Below, in pieces: positions 35,662 to 47,045 of a stretch of 64,000 nucleotides of DNA. The stretch lies in contig CP136066.1 of the NCBI GenBank assembly GCA_032622095.1, forward strand, positions 94,015,319 through 94,079,318, written 5' to 3'. This DNA comes from Siphonodentalium dalli. Taxonomy: Eukaryota; Mollusca; Scaphopoda; Gadilida; Siphonodentaliidae. The position numbers and the translations under genes were made by a program. The notes below the pieces were generated by a model. It was given only the letters and a program-made list of their open reading frames with translations. It was not told the origin of the DNA and did not search any database. Position 1 is the first letter of the stretch, and every line of letters starts with the position of its first letter.

Positions 35662-36529
35662 TTTACTTTAAACATATTTTAATGTATTTAGAAAAATATA
35701 CATAGGGATCAGGGCACAAGTTACAAAACTTACAAACTTGCCCCTCTCCTAATACAATCATGGAACATACATAAAAATACATAGCATATATAGCAAACTG
35801 TTTATAAAGAAGAGTGCAGAGTGTGTGTGCTGCGGATGTCGGGTTTCCATCTGTATTCCAATCTCGGTTATGAAGAAAAAGCTAGAACTCAGTGAGTTGA
35901 AAGATGAATAGCGAAATTTACCATACATGGGTTTATTCAAAACGCTCTGTTTTAGCTATAAAAGATTGAGTAATGCGGAAAAGAGTAGTGTTCTTTTGAT
36001 TTGATATACCTTTTACCCCATATAAGAAATGATTTGCTTCTAATGATTGAAAGCCATTAATACTTAAATTTCGGTAAAAGTCAATTCTATGATCTACAAA
36101 TAAAGGGCAAACGTGAAAATAGTGATTGGCGTCTTCAATGTCTAAGTTACAGGGGCATATAGGCGAATCTGATATGTGATTATCAAACATATCCGAACGG
36201 AGATCACTACACTGATTCCGAATTTTACAGTGTATTGTATTAATTTTCCTTTTTCCTGTATAAAAATAAGAGAGTGGTTTTATTATTGGGTCTATAATCC
36301 CTAAATTGGCTTTGAAATCGGAAATGGAGGTTGCATTGATTACATACACAGGTAATTTGTTCCATTCCAGAACAACAGATGGGAGAAATGACTGTTTAAA
36401 ATGCTCAGTGTTAGCGAAATAAGAATAAATTTATTTGGAAATCTAAGATTATAATCCGATCGTTCTCTGGAGCGTGCCGGTAGGAGATATGTCAGATACA
36501 AAGGGGCGTCTTCATTGATAATTCTGTAA
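35662..36529 (-). mobile_element. 5'-truncated non-LTR retrotransposon insertion
   Basis: The insert is flanked by an 11-bp direct repeat AATGAGTGACT (35,651-35,661 and 36,530-36,540). Copy 1 of the host element has an uninterrupted equivalent near 11,525-11,560 (GTATACAAGGAGTGACTATA), so the empty site is known. The minus-strand insert begins within the end of the reverse transcriptase ORF and ends in an A-rich 3' tail (AAAATATGTTTAAAGTAAAA). This is a typical 5'-truncated target-primed insertion. Confidence 0.85.
35933..36475 (-). pseudogene. C-terminal ORF2 fragment of a non-LTR retrotransposon
   Basis: The minus-strand frame reads RSDYNLRFPN, then after a one-base shift YFANTEHFKQSFLPSVV, LEWNKLPVYVINATSISDFK and the cysteine-histidine cluster CPCNLDIEDANHYFHVCPLF near the end. 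The order 'SF.P..V.EWN.LP' then 'C.C...E...H.F..CP.F' is characteristic of the C-terminal domain of CR1/jockey-type and related elements. Endonuclease and most of the polymerase are absent. The exact clade cannot be told. Confidence 0.8.
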
Positions 36530-38870
36530 AATGAGTGACTATATGGTTATGAGTGGGTTGTCCATGGTAAGATGCATCTAGGTATACAGGGAGAGGTCAT
36601 GGTCAGGTGTGAGGTGAATCGGTATGCGTGGAGTGACTATGGTGTATGATTGTGTATATCCAGTACGGGTGCACCAGGTGTGCCTGTATGTGCATAGGTG
36701 TGGTTATATATATAGCTACATGGTCATCTATGTGTTGATTATATATATATGGAGTGACTGTAAGGTCATGGGTGGGGTGTACATGTGTTGTCTGTATGAT
36801 CATGGATGGGGTGTGTGGATAAATAGGGTGTGATTTTATGGTTACGGGCAATGCGTATATGTATACATGGAATGACTGTACGGTCATGATTGAATATGAA
36901 TACCTGGAGTAAGCTGGGTGGACATTATCGAGCGTGTGGGTATATAGGGAGTGTCCTTGTGATAACGGATGGGATGTATATTTATATATATCGTGGATGT
37001 ATTATCATTGGTGGCTGTATAGGGATTAGCTGTATTATCATGGGTGGCGTGTATGATTATACAGTGAATTGCTGAATTGTCATGTGTGAGTGTGAGGTGT
37101 ATACGCAAGTATGGATTGTTTGAGTGGTCGTGTGTATATCTTGAAGGGCTGAGTGGCCATTAGTGAGGTTTACATGAATACCTGGAGTGAATGTATGGTC
37201 TAGGGTGGGCTGCATGTGTATATCGAGTGGTTATATGAATGTGTGTCGAATGGGTATACAGGTAGTGACTGTATGGTCAATGGTGAGATGAGTACATGTA
37301 GGTATACAAGTAGTGACTGTATGGTCATAAATGTAATGAACAGCTATACAGGGGTGACTAAATGGGCATGTGTCAGGCGTATGAGTATACCTGGTGTTCC
37401 TGTTTGGTGACTCGTGGCGGTATGGTCATGTGTAGGTTATACCAGTATACACATGTGTTGCTTTGTCATGGGCGAGGGATATGTGTATATAGCGAGTGGC
37501 TATATGGCCATGTATTAGGTGCATATGCATACATGGAGTGACTATACTGACATGGCTGTGGTGTATTAGTATATCTTGAGTGACTATGCGGCTATGGCGT
37601 GACCAATAGGGATACACGGAGTGACATGGCCAATGTTGAGGTGAATATGTATACAAGGATTGACCATGATCGTGTATGAATGTTTTGAATAGGTACACAC
37701 AGGGTGACTATATGGCCATAGGTAAGGTGAAGGAGTATACCAGGTGCCATGGGTGAGGGTATGTGTATGAAGCGAGTGGCTATATGGCCATTGGCATATG
37801 TATACCGGGGTGACTTTATGGTCATTGTTGTGGTGTTGATGCATATTTTGATTGTCTATTTGACCATGTGTTTGGAGAATAGGTATACAGGGGGTGGATG
37901 ACCTTATGGTCAATGGTGAGATGAATGGGTATACAAGGAGTGACTATATGGTTATGGGTTTAGGAGTATACCCGGTGTGTCTGTATTGTGACGCGTGGCT
38001 GTATGGTCATCCGTGGTAATGGGTCAGGTGTACATGTATACATTGGGTCACTATATTGTTATGTCTGTGGTGTTTATGTATATATGTAATGACTGTGTGA
38101 TAATGGGTGGCTATGGGTGGCTATCGCTTTCCGCGCTTAACGTCCCCCATGTACATAAACACAATCAAGATAGAGAACTCTCTGACATGACCTCTCCATT
38201 GATTAACATATCCTTGAGTTATTGTGGAAAGCGATAGCCACACAAGGTACACATGTACAACCCACCCATTATCTCAGTCACTCCATGTGTACATAAACAC
38301 CACACGAATGACAACATAGTCACCCACTTTATACACGTACACCTGATCATACAGCCATACTTGGTTATACCCGCACATACCACAAATGACGATACAACCA
38401 CGAGTCACCATGTATGAACACCAGGTATACACCTACACCCGACACATGACCATACAGTCACTCTATGTATACATATTCACTACATTCACAATCATTGTGT
38501 ACCTATTCACCTCACCATGGACCATACAGCCACTATATGTATACATATTCGCCATATCCATGACCATGCATAGAGTCAATCCAGGTATACATATGCACAT
38601 CACCAATGGTGAGTCCTTCCAGACATGCCAATACCCGCACATACGACCACTCATAAGTTCCATACTTGCCACACTCAAACACGCCATCCATGATCATACA
38701 TCTACTCCCCATACACCACCAATGATAACACATCCACAACATATATAAATATACGTCCCACCGTTACCAACAGGGCACTCCCAATATACCAACACATCAT
38801 TTATGACCATACAATAACTCACTGTATACCTATTATCCTCATCTATGATCATAGAGAACTCTCTGGCTGC

Positions 38871-39782
38871 CATCTTGGCTTCTACCCTGTATCCAGTTGA
38901 TAAATTTTTATCTTAATGGGCCAGAATACCCACATCTCATGGTTCATCTCAGTTCCGTCTCAAAGTTCTGCCCATTTCCTTTCAATAATATGGCCAGAAT
39001 CACAAAAGATGTTCTCCGCAAAATTCCATACTGCAACTTTAAAACGAATTTGTCATGCCCCATACGGAACGAGGACATACATAATAGAACATAGTTGTCG
39101 GTTAATTAACTAACACGTATAATAACCAAGTGAGTCACAATTTGCTTCCTTTTTGGATAACACAGAGAATACTCTTCGGGATATGTGTAAAAAAATAACT
39201 TTTTACAAATTTGGTTGCCATTTTGGAACCCATCTTGAGCAATTTAGTCTATAAACACCGTAGTGTGACACATTTAAGATAGGTCAAAAACAATAAACAC
39301 CTTTGATACCAAAGGTAGTTGCATTTTACTTTACTAAAAAATGGTCGAACCATGAAAAGTGAATTTTTGCCGATATTTATGTCAAGTTTGTGAGAGAAAA
39401 ATCCAATATTACTGGCGATGTCAGTGGTGACAATAGTAAAAATGACACATGGTGCATAGAATACAGATTAGCCAATTGTATACATCAACCACAACTTGTA
39501 CGCGATTACAGGACACCCTGGGGCAATATTTACCATTTTCCATATTTTGGCGGCCATTTTGGCAGCCATTTTGAGCCAAGGTAAGATTTTTGGTTCCAGA
39601 GAGTTGGAATATTCATAGGTAATGATATGCCTCACTTATATTACAATGTTCTTTTCATTTCTTGTTGAAATATGACTAGAATCCCAATTGTGATTTTTTT
39701 CAAAAATTTTGTACCGCGTTCTGTAAAATCGAATTTTCGAGGGATCGGAAGGGGCCAGGACCCCAATAATTGCACATTTAAT
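38871..39782. repeat. Right arm segment of the large foldback, absent from copy 1's right side
   Basis: This holds the inverse of 10,960-11,480 and of 3,900-4,330, e.g. GTGTGACACATTTAAGATAG and CATATTTTGGCGGCCATTTT. It is the part deleted on the right side of copy 1, and it proves that copy 1's two left blocks were once contiguous. No genuine coding frame. Confidence 0.75.
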
Positions 39783-40252
39783 TGCTCCAATGATCAGTTA
39801 ATATACAAAACACAAAATAAAGTCATATTACTCAACTAGTTCCAAACAGCATGAATTGATCTAGAAGATATTTGTGAAAAAATATCATATTTTCAACTTC
39901 CGGTGGCCATTTTGGCGGCCATCTTGGATGGTGAGTTTCAATTTTGGCCCAGAAGAGTGTCATTATGTCTTAGCTTTACGAAAATATATACATTTGTATA
40001 CCTTATACTTGATTTTCAAGCTGTAATTTGCATAAAACTGACTTAGGGTCTTGTCTGAAAAACGGTGGCCATGATGGACTTCCGGTCAATTTTTTTCCAG
40101 GTTCCACACACTGATAAGCTAGAACCAGCTAGATTCTCATTTAGAATATGTTAAACTACATCTGTGCCAATTTTGGTGCTTCTATCAAAAAGTGAACGAT
40201 TTTTATGTTTTCCTGTAATTACCCCCCCCCCCCCCCCCCCCCCCCCACTACA

Positions 40253-40479
40253 CGGGGAATCCGATTTAGCACCTCAAAATGTTCCAATATGAGCATTTGG
40301 AACCGAACATCGTGCATGTATGTCCGAATTTCTGTCTGAACAACGACATCCTTCAATCAGTCGACACTCAATATCTCGGACAATAACTATCACTGATGAT
40401 CAATCATGGTTAGCACCTATATGCGTATACAGGTTGGGGGGGGGGGTGAAAACTTAACTCTTGCAATGGCTATATCGCC
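40253..40479. other. Non-coding stretch
   Basis: Contains a G10 run at about 40,436-40,446; nothing else recognised. Confidence 0.4.
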
Positions 40480-40885
40480 AGAACACCACGTACCCGATAT
40501 TCGCCGGAGAAAGTTGAGAAAACAGGATACATCGCCCTTATTCTGAGACACACACTAGAATACGGGACAGCAGTTTGGGACCCATGCAAACGAACAGATT
40601 AAAAAGTACAATTCCGGAGCGTGAGCTAGATTCATAAACAAAACAACTGCATGTATATATGTAGGCGAATGGGTGTATCTGACGATGCGTGGTGAACTGG
40701 ATATACCATCGTTTCAAAAAAAAAAATTCATCAAGATGACCAGTTCTATAAAATGCCGAAGAGGATATGGTGCCAGCTCTCCGAAAAAGGAAAGCAGAAA
40801 GATAACTGCGACAAATTTCTCGGACAATATTTTCACAAACATCGTCGAAAAGAAGGTTTGCAACAACAACATGGACGTTTATTAG
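40480..40885 (+). pseudogene. Non-LTR retrotransposon reverse-transcriptase tail
   Basis: Plus-strand sequence reads YSPEKVEKTGYIALILRHTL, EYGTAVWDPCKRTD, then after a stop and a frame change ARFINKTTACIYVGEW, LDIPSFQKKKFIKMTSSIKC. The 'LEY...VWDP' and 'ARF' motifs are hallmarks of the region after the polymerase core in jockey/CR1-like elements. The frame ends at TAG near 40,883. Both ends are broken and there is no tail, so this is an old fragment unrelated in sequence to the one at 35.9 kb. Confidence 0.7.
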
Positions 40886-41040
40886 GGATTTGGGATGGGG
40901 ACCGGGAGGATTTGGAAGGACAATATGCCCTCCCCTACAACCGACTTTTGAATATTTTGGAAGGGTCATGGGTATTGTTTAACATTACGATATGATGAAA
41001 ATGAAGGTGAAAATTATCTCCTTTTTTTGGGTGTTACTTC

Positions 41041-41385
41041 TTATTCCTTCTTCTGTCTTTCTGTTGGTGGTGTAGTTGTTGTTGGTTGTGGTGGTGGCAA
41101 ACTACTGGCTGCGAGCTGAGTGTTGTCTTCATTCTTTTTACATTCGTCCAGACCGATGTTCTTGACGGATTGCTGTGTCGCTGGCTCAACCATGGCCAGG
41201 ATAGCTGTCTGTTCCGCCGCTGTGATGGAGAAAGTGGAGCTGCTGTTGGTAAAGGTGGAGACACCGGGCTGTGATGGTATTAATTCCGGTGTCTTTATTG
41301 GAAGCGTGTACATCGCCACCTGTCGCAGGGGTGGCTGCTGTGATTTCGGTCTCCGGACAGGAGGGGTCATCTGGCCGTCTCTCAT
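41041..41385 (-). CDS. Doubtful 114-codon Pro/Thr/Gln-rich frame
   Basis: The minus-strand frame from ATG at 41,385 to TAA at 41,041 is rich in Pro, Thr and Gln (MRDGQMTPPVRRPKSQQPPL; SITAAEQTAILAMVEP; PPPQPTTTTPPTERQKKE). Sequence immediately upstream is a TATATA tract. It could be an exon, an ORF1 fragment of a retroelement, or chance in GC-richer DNA. No domain is recognised. A stretch of similar flavour lies at 49,880-50,280. Confidence 0.2.
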   Translation of the reverse strand: MRDGQMTPPVRRPKSQQPPLRQVAMYTLPIKTPELIPSQPGVSTFTNSSSTFSITAAEQTAILAMVEPATQQSVKNIGLDECKKNEDNTQLAASSLPPPQPTTTTPPTERQKKE

Positions 41386-41975
41386 ATATATATATATATC
41401 CTGTCTGCTGACAGCTTCAGTGGTAGAGGTTGGTGACCATCAGTCGTCGAGTGGGAAGGGACAGCCGGACGATCAACAGCATGGCGCCTTCTTCAGTTCT
41501 TTCTCCACTTCAGTCCCTGCGTCTCCGTGAGTGTGTCTTTGTCTTCTTCTCCCCTTCCCTGCTCTGGTTGTTACATCCCTGTTCAGAACCGCCTGTCTCT
41601 GGTGGTATCCAGCTGCTGCAGTTCTGTATTCCACGGCAGACAGATGTACGAAGCCAACTTAACATGATGTAGCATCCAGCTAATGGTATCAACAACGTGC
41701 AATCTGTCCAAGGCGGCGATCACGACAGAGGGGATTCACTTCACGGTCCTCTGCATGTCCAAAATCACTCTCGCCCAATCGCTCGGGCGGCTAAGTACTT
41801 TGCAGAACGACCACACAACTCACGTGAGTCACGAGTTATCCGGGACCAGTCAAGATGAATTTAACAGCCACAAGACAATGTACGTTAGATTAGAATTTTC
41901 CAAAATTTTGGATGCTTGAGTTATAGAAATTGGAAAATTCTAACCCAACCAAGTGCTTAAATAAAGATGAGTCAC
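41386..41975. other. GC-richer stretch without a recognised gene
   Basis: Open frames exist on both strands but none has a recognisable domain. Composition (CTG/CAG-rich) differs from the AT-rich surroundings and may mark old coding or retroelement sequence. Confidence 0.3.
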
Positions 41976-41983
41976 ACATACAC

Positions 41984-44032
41984 TAGGGACCTGCGAATAT
42001 TCGAGATTCGATTCGATGTCGATATCGGGCACCCGATTCGAGATCGACACCGAATCGGTCCGCTGATTCGGATATTTTCGAATCGGTGTTACTTTGGTGT
42101 TGTCTCGTTATTTGCGTTACATGCCACATGACCTGAAATGACAAAAATTGAAGCACAATATTAATGTTGCCAAGTTAGCCAACGTAGGTAATTTTGAATG
42201 TATGCCGTTCAGAATAGACGTGCATTATGTAAATTATGTGTTTCGATCCCAACCCGTGATGGTGGTCAATCGCCTCATATATTTGCGATATGTATCAACA
42301 CTATGCGCGACAAAACATAGATTGGAACGAACAAAAACCTTACAACAATCGGTTTACGTTCTTAAATGAACGGCATTATGTGCGACTAGTTGTCTGCGAC
42401 ACTGCCGACAGTATTCCTAGACATTTTCTACTTTCAGTTTCTGTTTCCCGAGGAAATCAAGCGCGTTGAACAAGTTTCGATCCGTTGAATCTTGTTGATA
42501 ACTTTTAACACTTGTAATCTATGTCTGTTTTATGGGACCCCCTCCGTGAAGACAATTACTGTGCATATGTGATGTAGGTGTTTGATATATTGTGGGGTGA
42601 AAAGTTTAACAGATAACTACAATTGGTATCGGACTGAAACAATTATATAGCTGAACGGTGTACCCATGTCCAAGTGTGTCAAATCTTTATTATCTTTATC
42701 AAATAATGTAGACAAGTGACGTCCATTCCATGTGGTTTGTGATACGTTGATTGAACTGACTAAGTGTCTTACTGTCACTGATTGTAGTATGGGGCGCCAT
42801 CCCTGCCAATATTCGCCATTCGGAGATATCTCCTTGGATCCAAGCAGATTTCTGCTCGCATTATGGAGATATATCCTCGGAAATATTTTCAAGGAGATAT
42901 CTCCTTGAAACCGAGGAGATATCTCCATAATGCGAGCAGATATATGCTTGGATCCAAGGAGATATCTCATTGGATCCAAGCAGATATCTGCTCGCATTAT
43001 GGAGATATCTCCTTGAAATATGTTCAAGGAGATATCTCCTTGGATCCAAGCAGATATCTGCTCGGATTATGGAGATATCTGCTTGAAAAATATTTCAAGG
43101 ATATCGATATCTCCATATTCCGAGCAGATATCTGCTTGGATGTATTTCGATCATAGAAATAGAAACAGTATATATACTGTGGAGAAATCATTAATATTTC
43201 ATGGCTGCGGTTTTCCAAGGAGATATCTCCATAATCCAAGGAGATATCTGCTTGGAATATTTTCAAGGAGATATCTGCTTGGAATGTGGAGATATCTCCT
43301 TGGGCCCAAGGGGATATCTCGTTGAAAACTATTTCAAGGAGATATCTCCATAATGCGAGCATATATCTGCTTGGATCCAAGGAGATATCTCCTTGGATCC
43401 GAGCAGATATCTGCTTGGATTATGGAGATATCTCCTCGGTTTCAAGGAGATATCTTGTTGGAAATATTTCAAGCAGATATCTCGTAGTTGCGATGAGATA
43501 TCTCCTAGGATCCAAGGAGATATCTCCATAATCCAAGCAGATATCTCCTTGGTTCCAAGGAGATATCTCCATAATGGACCATATTCCAAGCAGATATCTG
43601 CTAGGAATTGCAATTCCAATGAGATATCTCCTCGAAACCGAGGAGATATCTCCGAATTACGAGGAGATATCTCCGAAAACGAATAATTGCAGGGATGGTG
43701 CACCATAGATTGTGTCATTTTCGCCATGACACAGCTAGATAGAAATTCAATACAACATATATATCCCAAACCCTCCATGAGACTGAGAGTGTCTTGCCTA
43801 TGTCATGATTTTCCTAAAGAAAACACAAGTTCCAATCGATGTTTAAGGAGATTAACATTGTAAAAAGTATCTTTTTTGCAGTTTTGTTGGCATGAGACAC
43901 AGAAATAAACACTGATAAACAACGTTAATCACTAGCTGATTCGATTCGAGATTCCATTCGATGTCGATATCAGGAAGAAGATTCGATATCGAGATTCGAT
44001 TCGATGCAAAATCCACGATTCGTAGATCCCTA
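41984..44032. mobile_element. 2,049-bp hAT-like element carrying a palindrome array
   Basis: The ends TAGGGACCTGCGAAT and ATTCGTAGATCCCTA are inverted, and are followed inwards on both sides by clusters of GATTCGATTCGA and TCGATATC motifs. A perfect 8-bp duplication ACATACAC flanks the element (41,976-41,983 and 44,033-44,040). Size of duplication and AGGG-type ends point to hAT. No transposase frame exists; the centre (42,821-43,680) is a dense array of AGATATCT palindromes. Confidence 0.8.
42821..43680. repeat. Array of ~28 AGATATCT palindromes
   Basis: About 28 exact AGATATCT cores occur, mostly as GGAGATATCTCC or GCAGATATCTGC, roughly every 25-35 bp, plus some mutated ones. Many spacers are also palindromic (CCTTGGATCCAAGG, TGAAATATTTCA) or come in inverted pairs (ATAATGCG / CGCATTAT, GAAACCGAGG / CCTCGGTTTC). 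Both strands give similar open frames only because the array is self-complementary. Confidence 0.95.
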
Positions 44033-44040
44033 ACATACAC

Positions 44041-45150
44041 TGTCATGCCTTTCTGGCCGATACATCCGCCTCGTGGCTGGTTCGGCAGCCTAATTGTTGC
44101 AATGCGAAATAGTTGTTTTCTCTTGAGCTTTTCATCCCCTCAACTTTGGTAGAAATTTTCAACAGTTTGAAATTTCATACATGACACACCATCAGTTGGA
44201 AATTTCACACCATGCAAAATAGATTGATTATATCGTTCTCGTAGTTTGATTTTCCAACCAGTATATATAGTGTCAACGTTGTTAGTTGAGATCAAAGGCT
44301 GCATATTTTTCTCTTTTCAGTTCTAATGGTATTTAATATAGTGTTGTCTGCATGGATTATTTGGGCATTACAGCTGCCTCCTGGAAATTCGAAGTTTGCA
44401 ACCATCGAGAAATAATGTACAGCTATACACCCCTGTGCCGACATGGCTATGTCCTTGACTATAAGTGCTGAAATAATAGCGCACGTGGCCACACGCTCTG
44501 GAGAACATGCGCCCCCATTATCATGTATGAAACGACAGATTGTCCATTCGGAATCAACGCTCTTATCATTGCCTGAGTTCTGGTTTCAGAAAGGTGATAA
44601 TAAATAAGCTCCGAGACATTAAATAAACAGCATTTGTCGATCTCCCCCCGAAGGGTATAGGCGATTTCTGACCATCAATTGGCAGGGGTGAATTATTTCC
44701 CATATAACTACCACTTATATTATCTGCGTGGTATATGATGACCACGTGAATTCCCCGTTATCTGAAGTTATTGGCCGATTTAATGAGTCGTCCTGGATTA
44801 TAACCACCCAGAGAGAACATGATTTCACAATTCGGTCAGCTATAATTATTTGGCCGCAGTTATCAAGAAATACTGCAGCACGGTCACGAAATATATCAAA
44901 CCAGACTATACGAGGTCCTGCTGAATTGCTAGGGCAAACTGGTGCTGTTTAGAAAAATAGAATGTTATATTAGTCCCAGGAAAAATGTACCGCTATTATA
45001 TCTAAAGTCGACAATTTCGCGGCCTTTGGCTATAATCTGAACGAATGAAGGAAGACCCATAATTATTATATGTTTATAAAACATCCAAAAACATATATAT
45101 TGTAAAATGTCATGACGGGAGCTGCACTTGCGCAACATTAAAGACCCAGT
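44041..45150. other. Non-coding stretch
   Basis: No gene, RNA or repeat boundary recognised. Confidence 0.4.
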
Positions 45151-45725
45151 GCCAATGCATTCTTTTACATATGTGAGTCGACCACATGTGACATGTCGCC
45201 TCGCATACTTAACAGAATCCATTGGCCTTTACATTCTTTAACAATTATAAAAAATATTACAAAATTTGTTAGGCCAATGCAATCTCTTATATATGCGAGG
45301 CTCCCTATGGGAGTCTCGCATATATAAGAGAATGCATTGGCACAGTGTTTTCGAAAAAAAAGCAGGAAGGGTAGACCAGCGACACTTTTGGTTGTTACAA
45401 ACCGGCCATAATAAAAATGGCTATTCCTGATGCTTTTAAAATACGTTGGCAGTTGCTTGTGTTTAAAACTTTCATGCCTGGAGCTTCCTGAAATGTTGCG
45501 AAAACCCTGTGCCAATGCATTCTCTTGTATACGCGAGTCTCCGATAGGGAGCCTCGCATATATTAGAGAATACATTGGCCTAAACATATTTATCTTTACC
45601 TTGTAAGCCAGTGCATTCTCTTATATATGTGAGACTCCGAATGGGGGACTAAGAGAATGCACTGGTAATTATAATGTCAATGAATTTATGACTGGAGTCA
45701 TAAATTAATTTTCATTATAATTACC
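45151..45725. repeat. Cluster of four related ~70-bp hairpins plus a fifth hairpin
   Basis: Hairpins at 45,151-45,226, 45,273-45,341, 45,511-45,579 and 45,606-45,665 all start GCCAATGCATTCTCTTATAT or a variant and end with its inverse, with a central GAG(T)CTCC...GGGAG. The second is almost perfect (about 31-bp stem, 3-base loop); the fourth has lost part of one arm. A different hairpin (GGTAATTATAATG..CATTATAATTACC, 45,664-45,725) abuts the fourth. Spacers between them are unrelated. Confidence 0.9.
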
Positions 45726-45754
45726 ATGTTGTTTGCATCGTTCATAGAGCAAAC

Positions 45755-45870
45755 AAGTGTATTTTGCACTAATCCATGGCTCAAATTCATTCATTTGTTG
45801 CATATACTCTGTTCGTTATAAAATGAGATGGTCCCATAAATGACCGGTTTTAGTGTACACTACCCCTTCA
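45755..45870. repeat. Dispersed repeat, partner of 15,862-16,000
   Basis: Same ordered blocks (GTATTTTGCACTAATCCATG, GATGGTCCCATAAATG) as at 15.9 kb, with a deletion of about 12 bp after CATTCATTTG. Confidence 0.65.
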
Positions 45871-46059
45871 ATATATTATTGCATGTATGTGGACATTTTA
45901 TAAGGGTCGTATTTAAAAGGACACGTTTGCCCCTCTGTTGCCGTTGGTGCATGGAAGGGAAGAGGGACAGAATAAGTAGCCATGCCCTATAATCCTACGA
46001 GAATGGTGGGTCGACCCTGCTTATTTAGCTGTTGTTGGTATAAAGGCAAACTTAAAAGT

Positions 46060-47045
46060 GGATTTTCTCTTCCGCAACATGATTTATATAGTTTCCTGGG
46101 TATGAAATAATAAATAAATATGACTCGGGGACCCCTGCCCGGAAACGCGTCTATCAATTAATATTAATTTTATTTCGATTTTTTTTCGTATAAAATAACT
46201 CTCTGCCGTTCAATAATGGTCCCTGATATTCACTACCGTCTTTTTTATTTGCGTTTATTTGTTATATTATTATTATATAACAGTTACCAAATTATGAAAA
46301 TTTCCTCAAGAAAATACTAATAGTATAGTATAATGATATTGATGAAATGCGATATTATCCACAAAACACACTTTGTGTGAGTCGAGCGTTTGTTTATATA
46401 CAGTGCGTAAATAGTGAGAGACAAACAAAACACTCAACACCGTGGCGATCTATTTAAGGAGAGTGACTCGCGGTGACCCATTCAACACCGAAATATTGAG
46501 AGGCGAGCACTATACCGGTATGTTGTAAACAACGTGGTGGCATTTCTATACAAAGTTCATTAGTGGGGTATCCCCGGTGTTGAGTGTTTTTATTATCGCA
46601 TACTCTTTACGCACTGTTTGTTTACATAACATGTCTTTTGTTTACTTAACGCAGAGTAATGACTTGACAATAACATGCAATTTACTCAATATTTATGATT
46701 TGTTAGGAACAAAGTTTGTCTATAATATAATATATATTTGTTAGAAAATAAGCATATAATACACTCTAGGACGTATCTACTTGATTCGCACTTAATATTA
46801 CAATAAATTTAATACAATCAATTGGATACAGTTTGCGGCTCGCGCGTTCGATCGGAGCACCACACTGGAGGCCACTATCTAAAAGTTCTATATATAGAAC
46901 AAATAAGTGTCCTATTAATTGATACTATATTTAGAACATTATAATAAAATAATATCGAAATAAAATCTATTTTAATTGATAGAATCGTATCCGGGCAGGG
47001 ATTTCCAACTCATACCTATTATTTCTTACTCAGGAAACTATCTAA
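46060..47045. mobile_element. Long-TIR element family X, copy 2
   Basis: The left arm (ATAGTTTCCTGGGTATGAAA, TAATAAATA, GGGGACCCCTGCCCGGAAAC, TCTATCAATTAATATT) is inverted at the right (AATTGATAGAATCG, GTATCCGGGCAGGGATTTCC, TATTATTTCTTACTCAGGAA, ACTAT). Arms are about 120 bp. Within is a second inverted repeat, 46,390-46,440 against 46,575-46,628 (CAGTGCGTAAA and ACACTCAACACCG). No transposase. Confidence 0.75.

Larger units (their letters stand above)
35570..38870. repeat. ~45-bp minisatellite with an orientation switch (copy 2)
   Basis: Homologous and colinear with 11,460-13,660. Forward units (GTATACA..GGAGTGACT, TATGGTCATG) run to about 38,110. A spacer follows with GGTGGCTATCGCTTTCCGCG and, inverted, TGTGGAAAGCGATAGCCAC. 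Complementary units then run from about 38,240 to 38,870. Interrupted by the insertion at 35,662-36,529. Non-coding. Confidence 0.85.
34819..40252. mobile_element. Large foldback element, copy 2 (fuller copy)
   Basis: The left end (CTAGTGGGGGAT, then G13, TAGTTGCAAAATCGTTCAC and TTTGTGATAGAAGC) is the inverse of the right end (GCTTCTATCAAAAAGTGAAC, GATTTTTATG, then C22 and ACTACA). Further in, both arms carry AGTTGAAAATATG and the block with GTCACACTACGG and ACCAAATTGCTCAAGATGG; the left arm has lost about 600 bp that the right arm keeps. The centre is an inverted ~45-bp minisatellite. Total 5.4 kb, including a 0.87-kb non-LTR insertion. There is no transposase and no clear target duplication. 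Confidence 0.75.

Noticed and set aside
42617-43778. Open frames of 80-150 codons on both strands around 43 kb
   Set aside because: The array is self-complementary and poor in stops in several frames; peptides (RYLLG, EISP repeats) simply mirror the palindromes.
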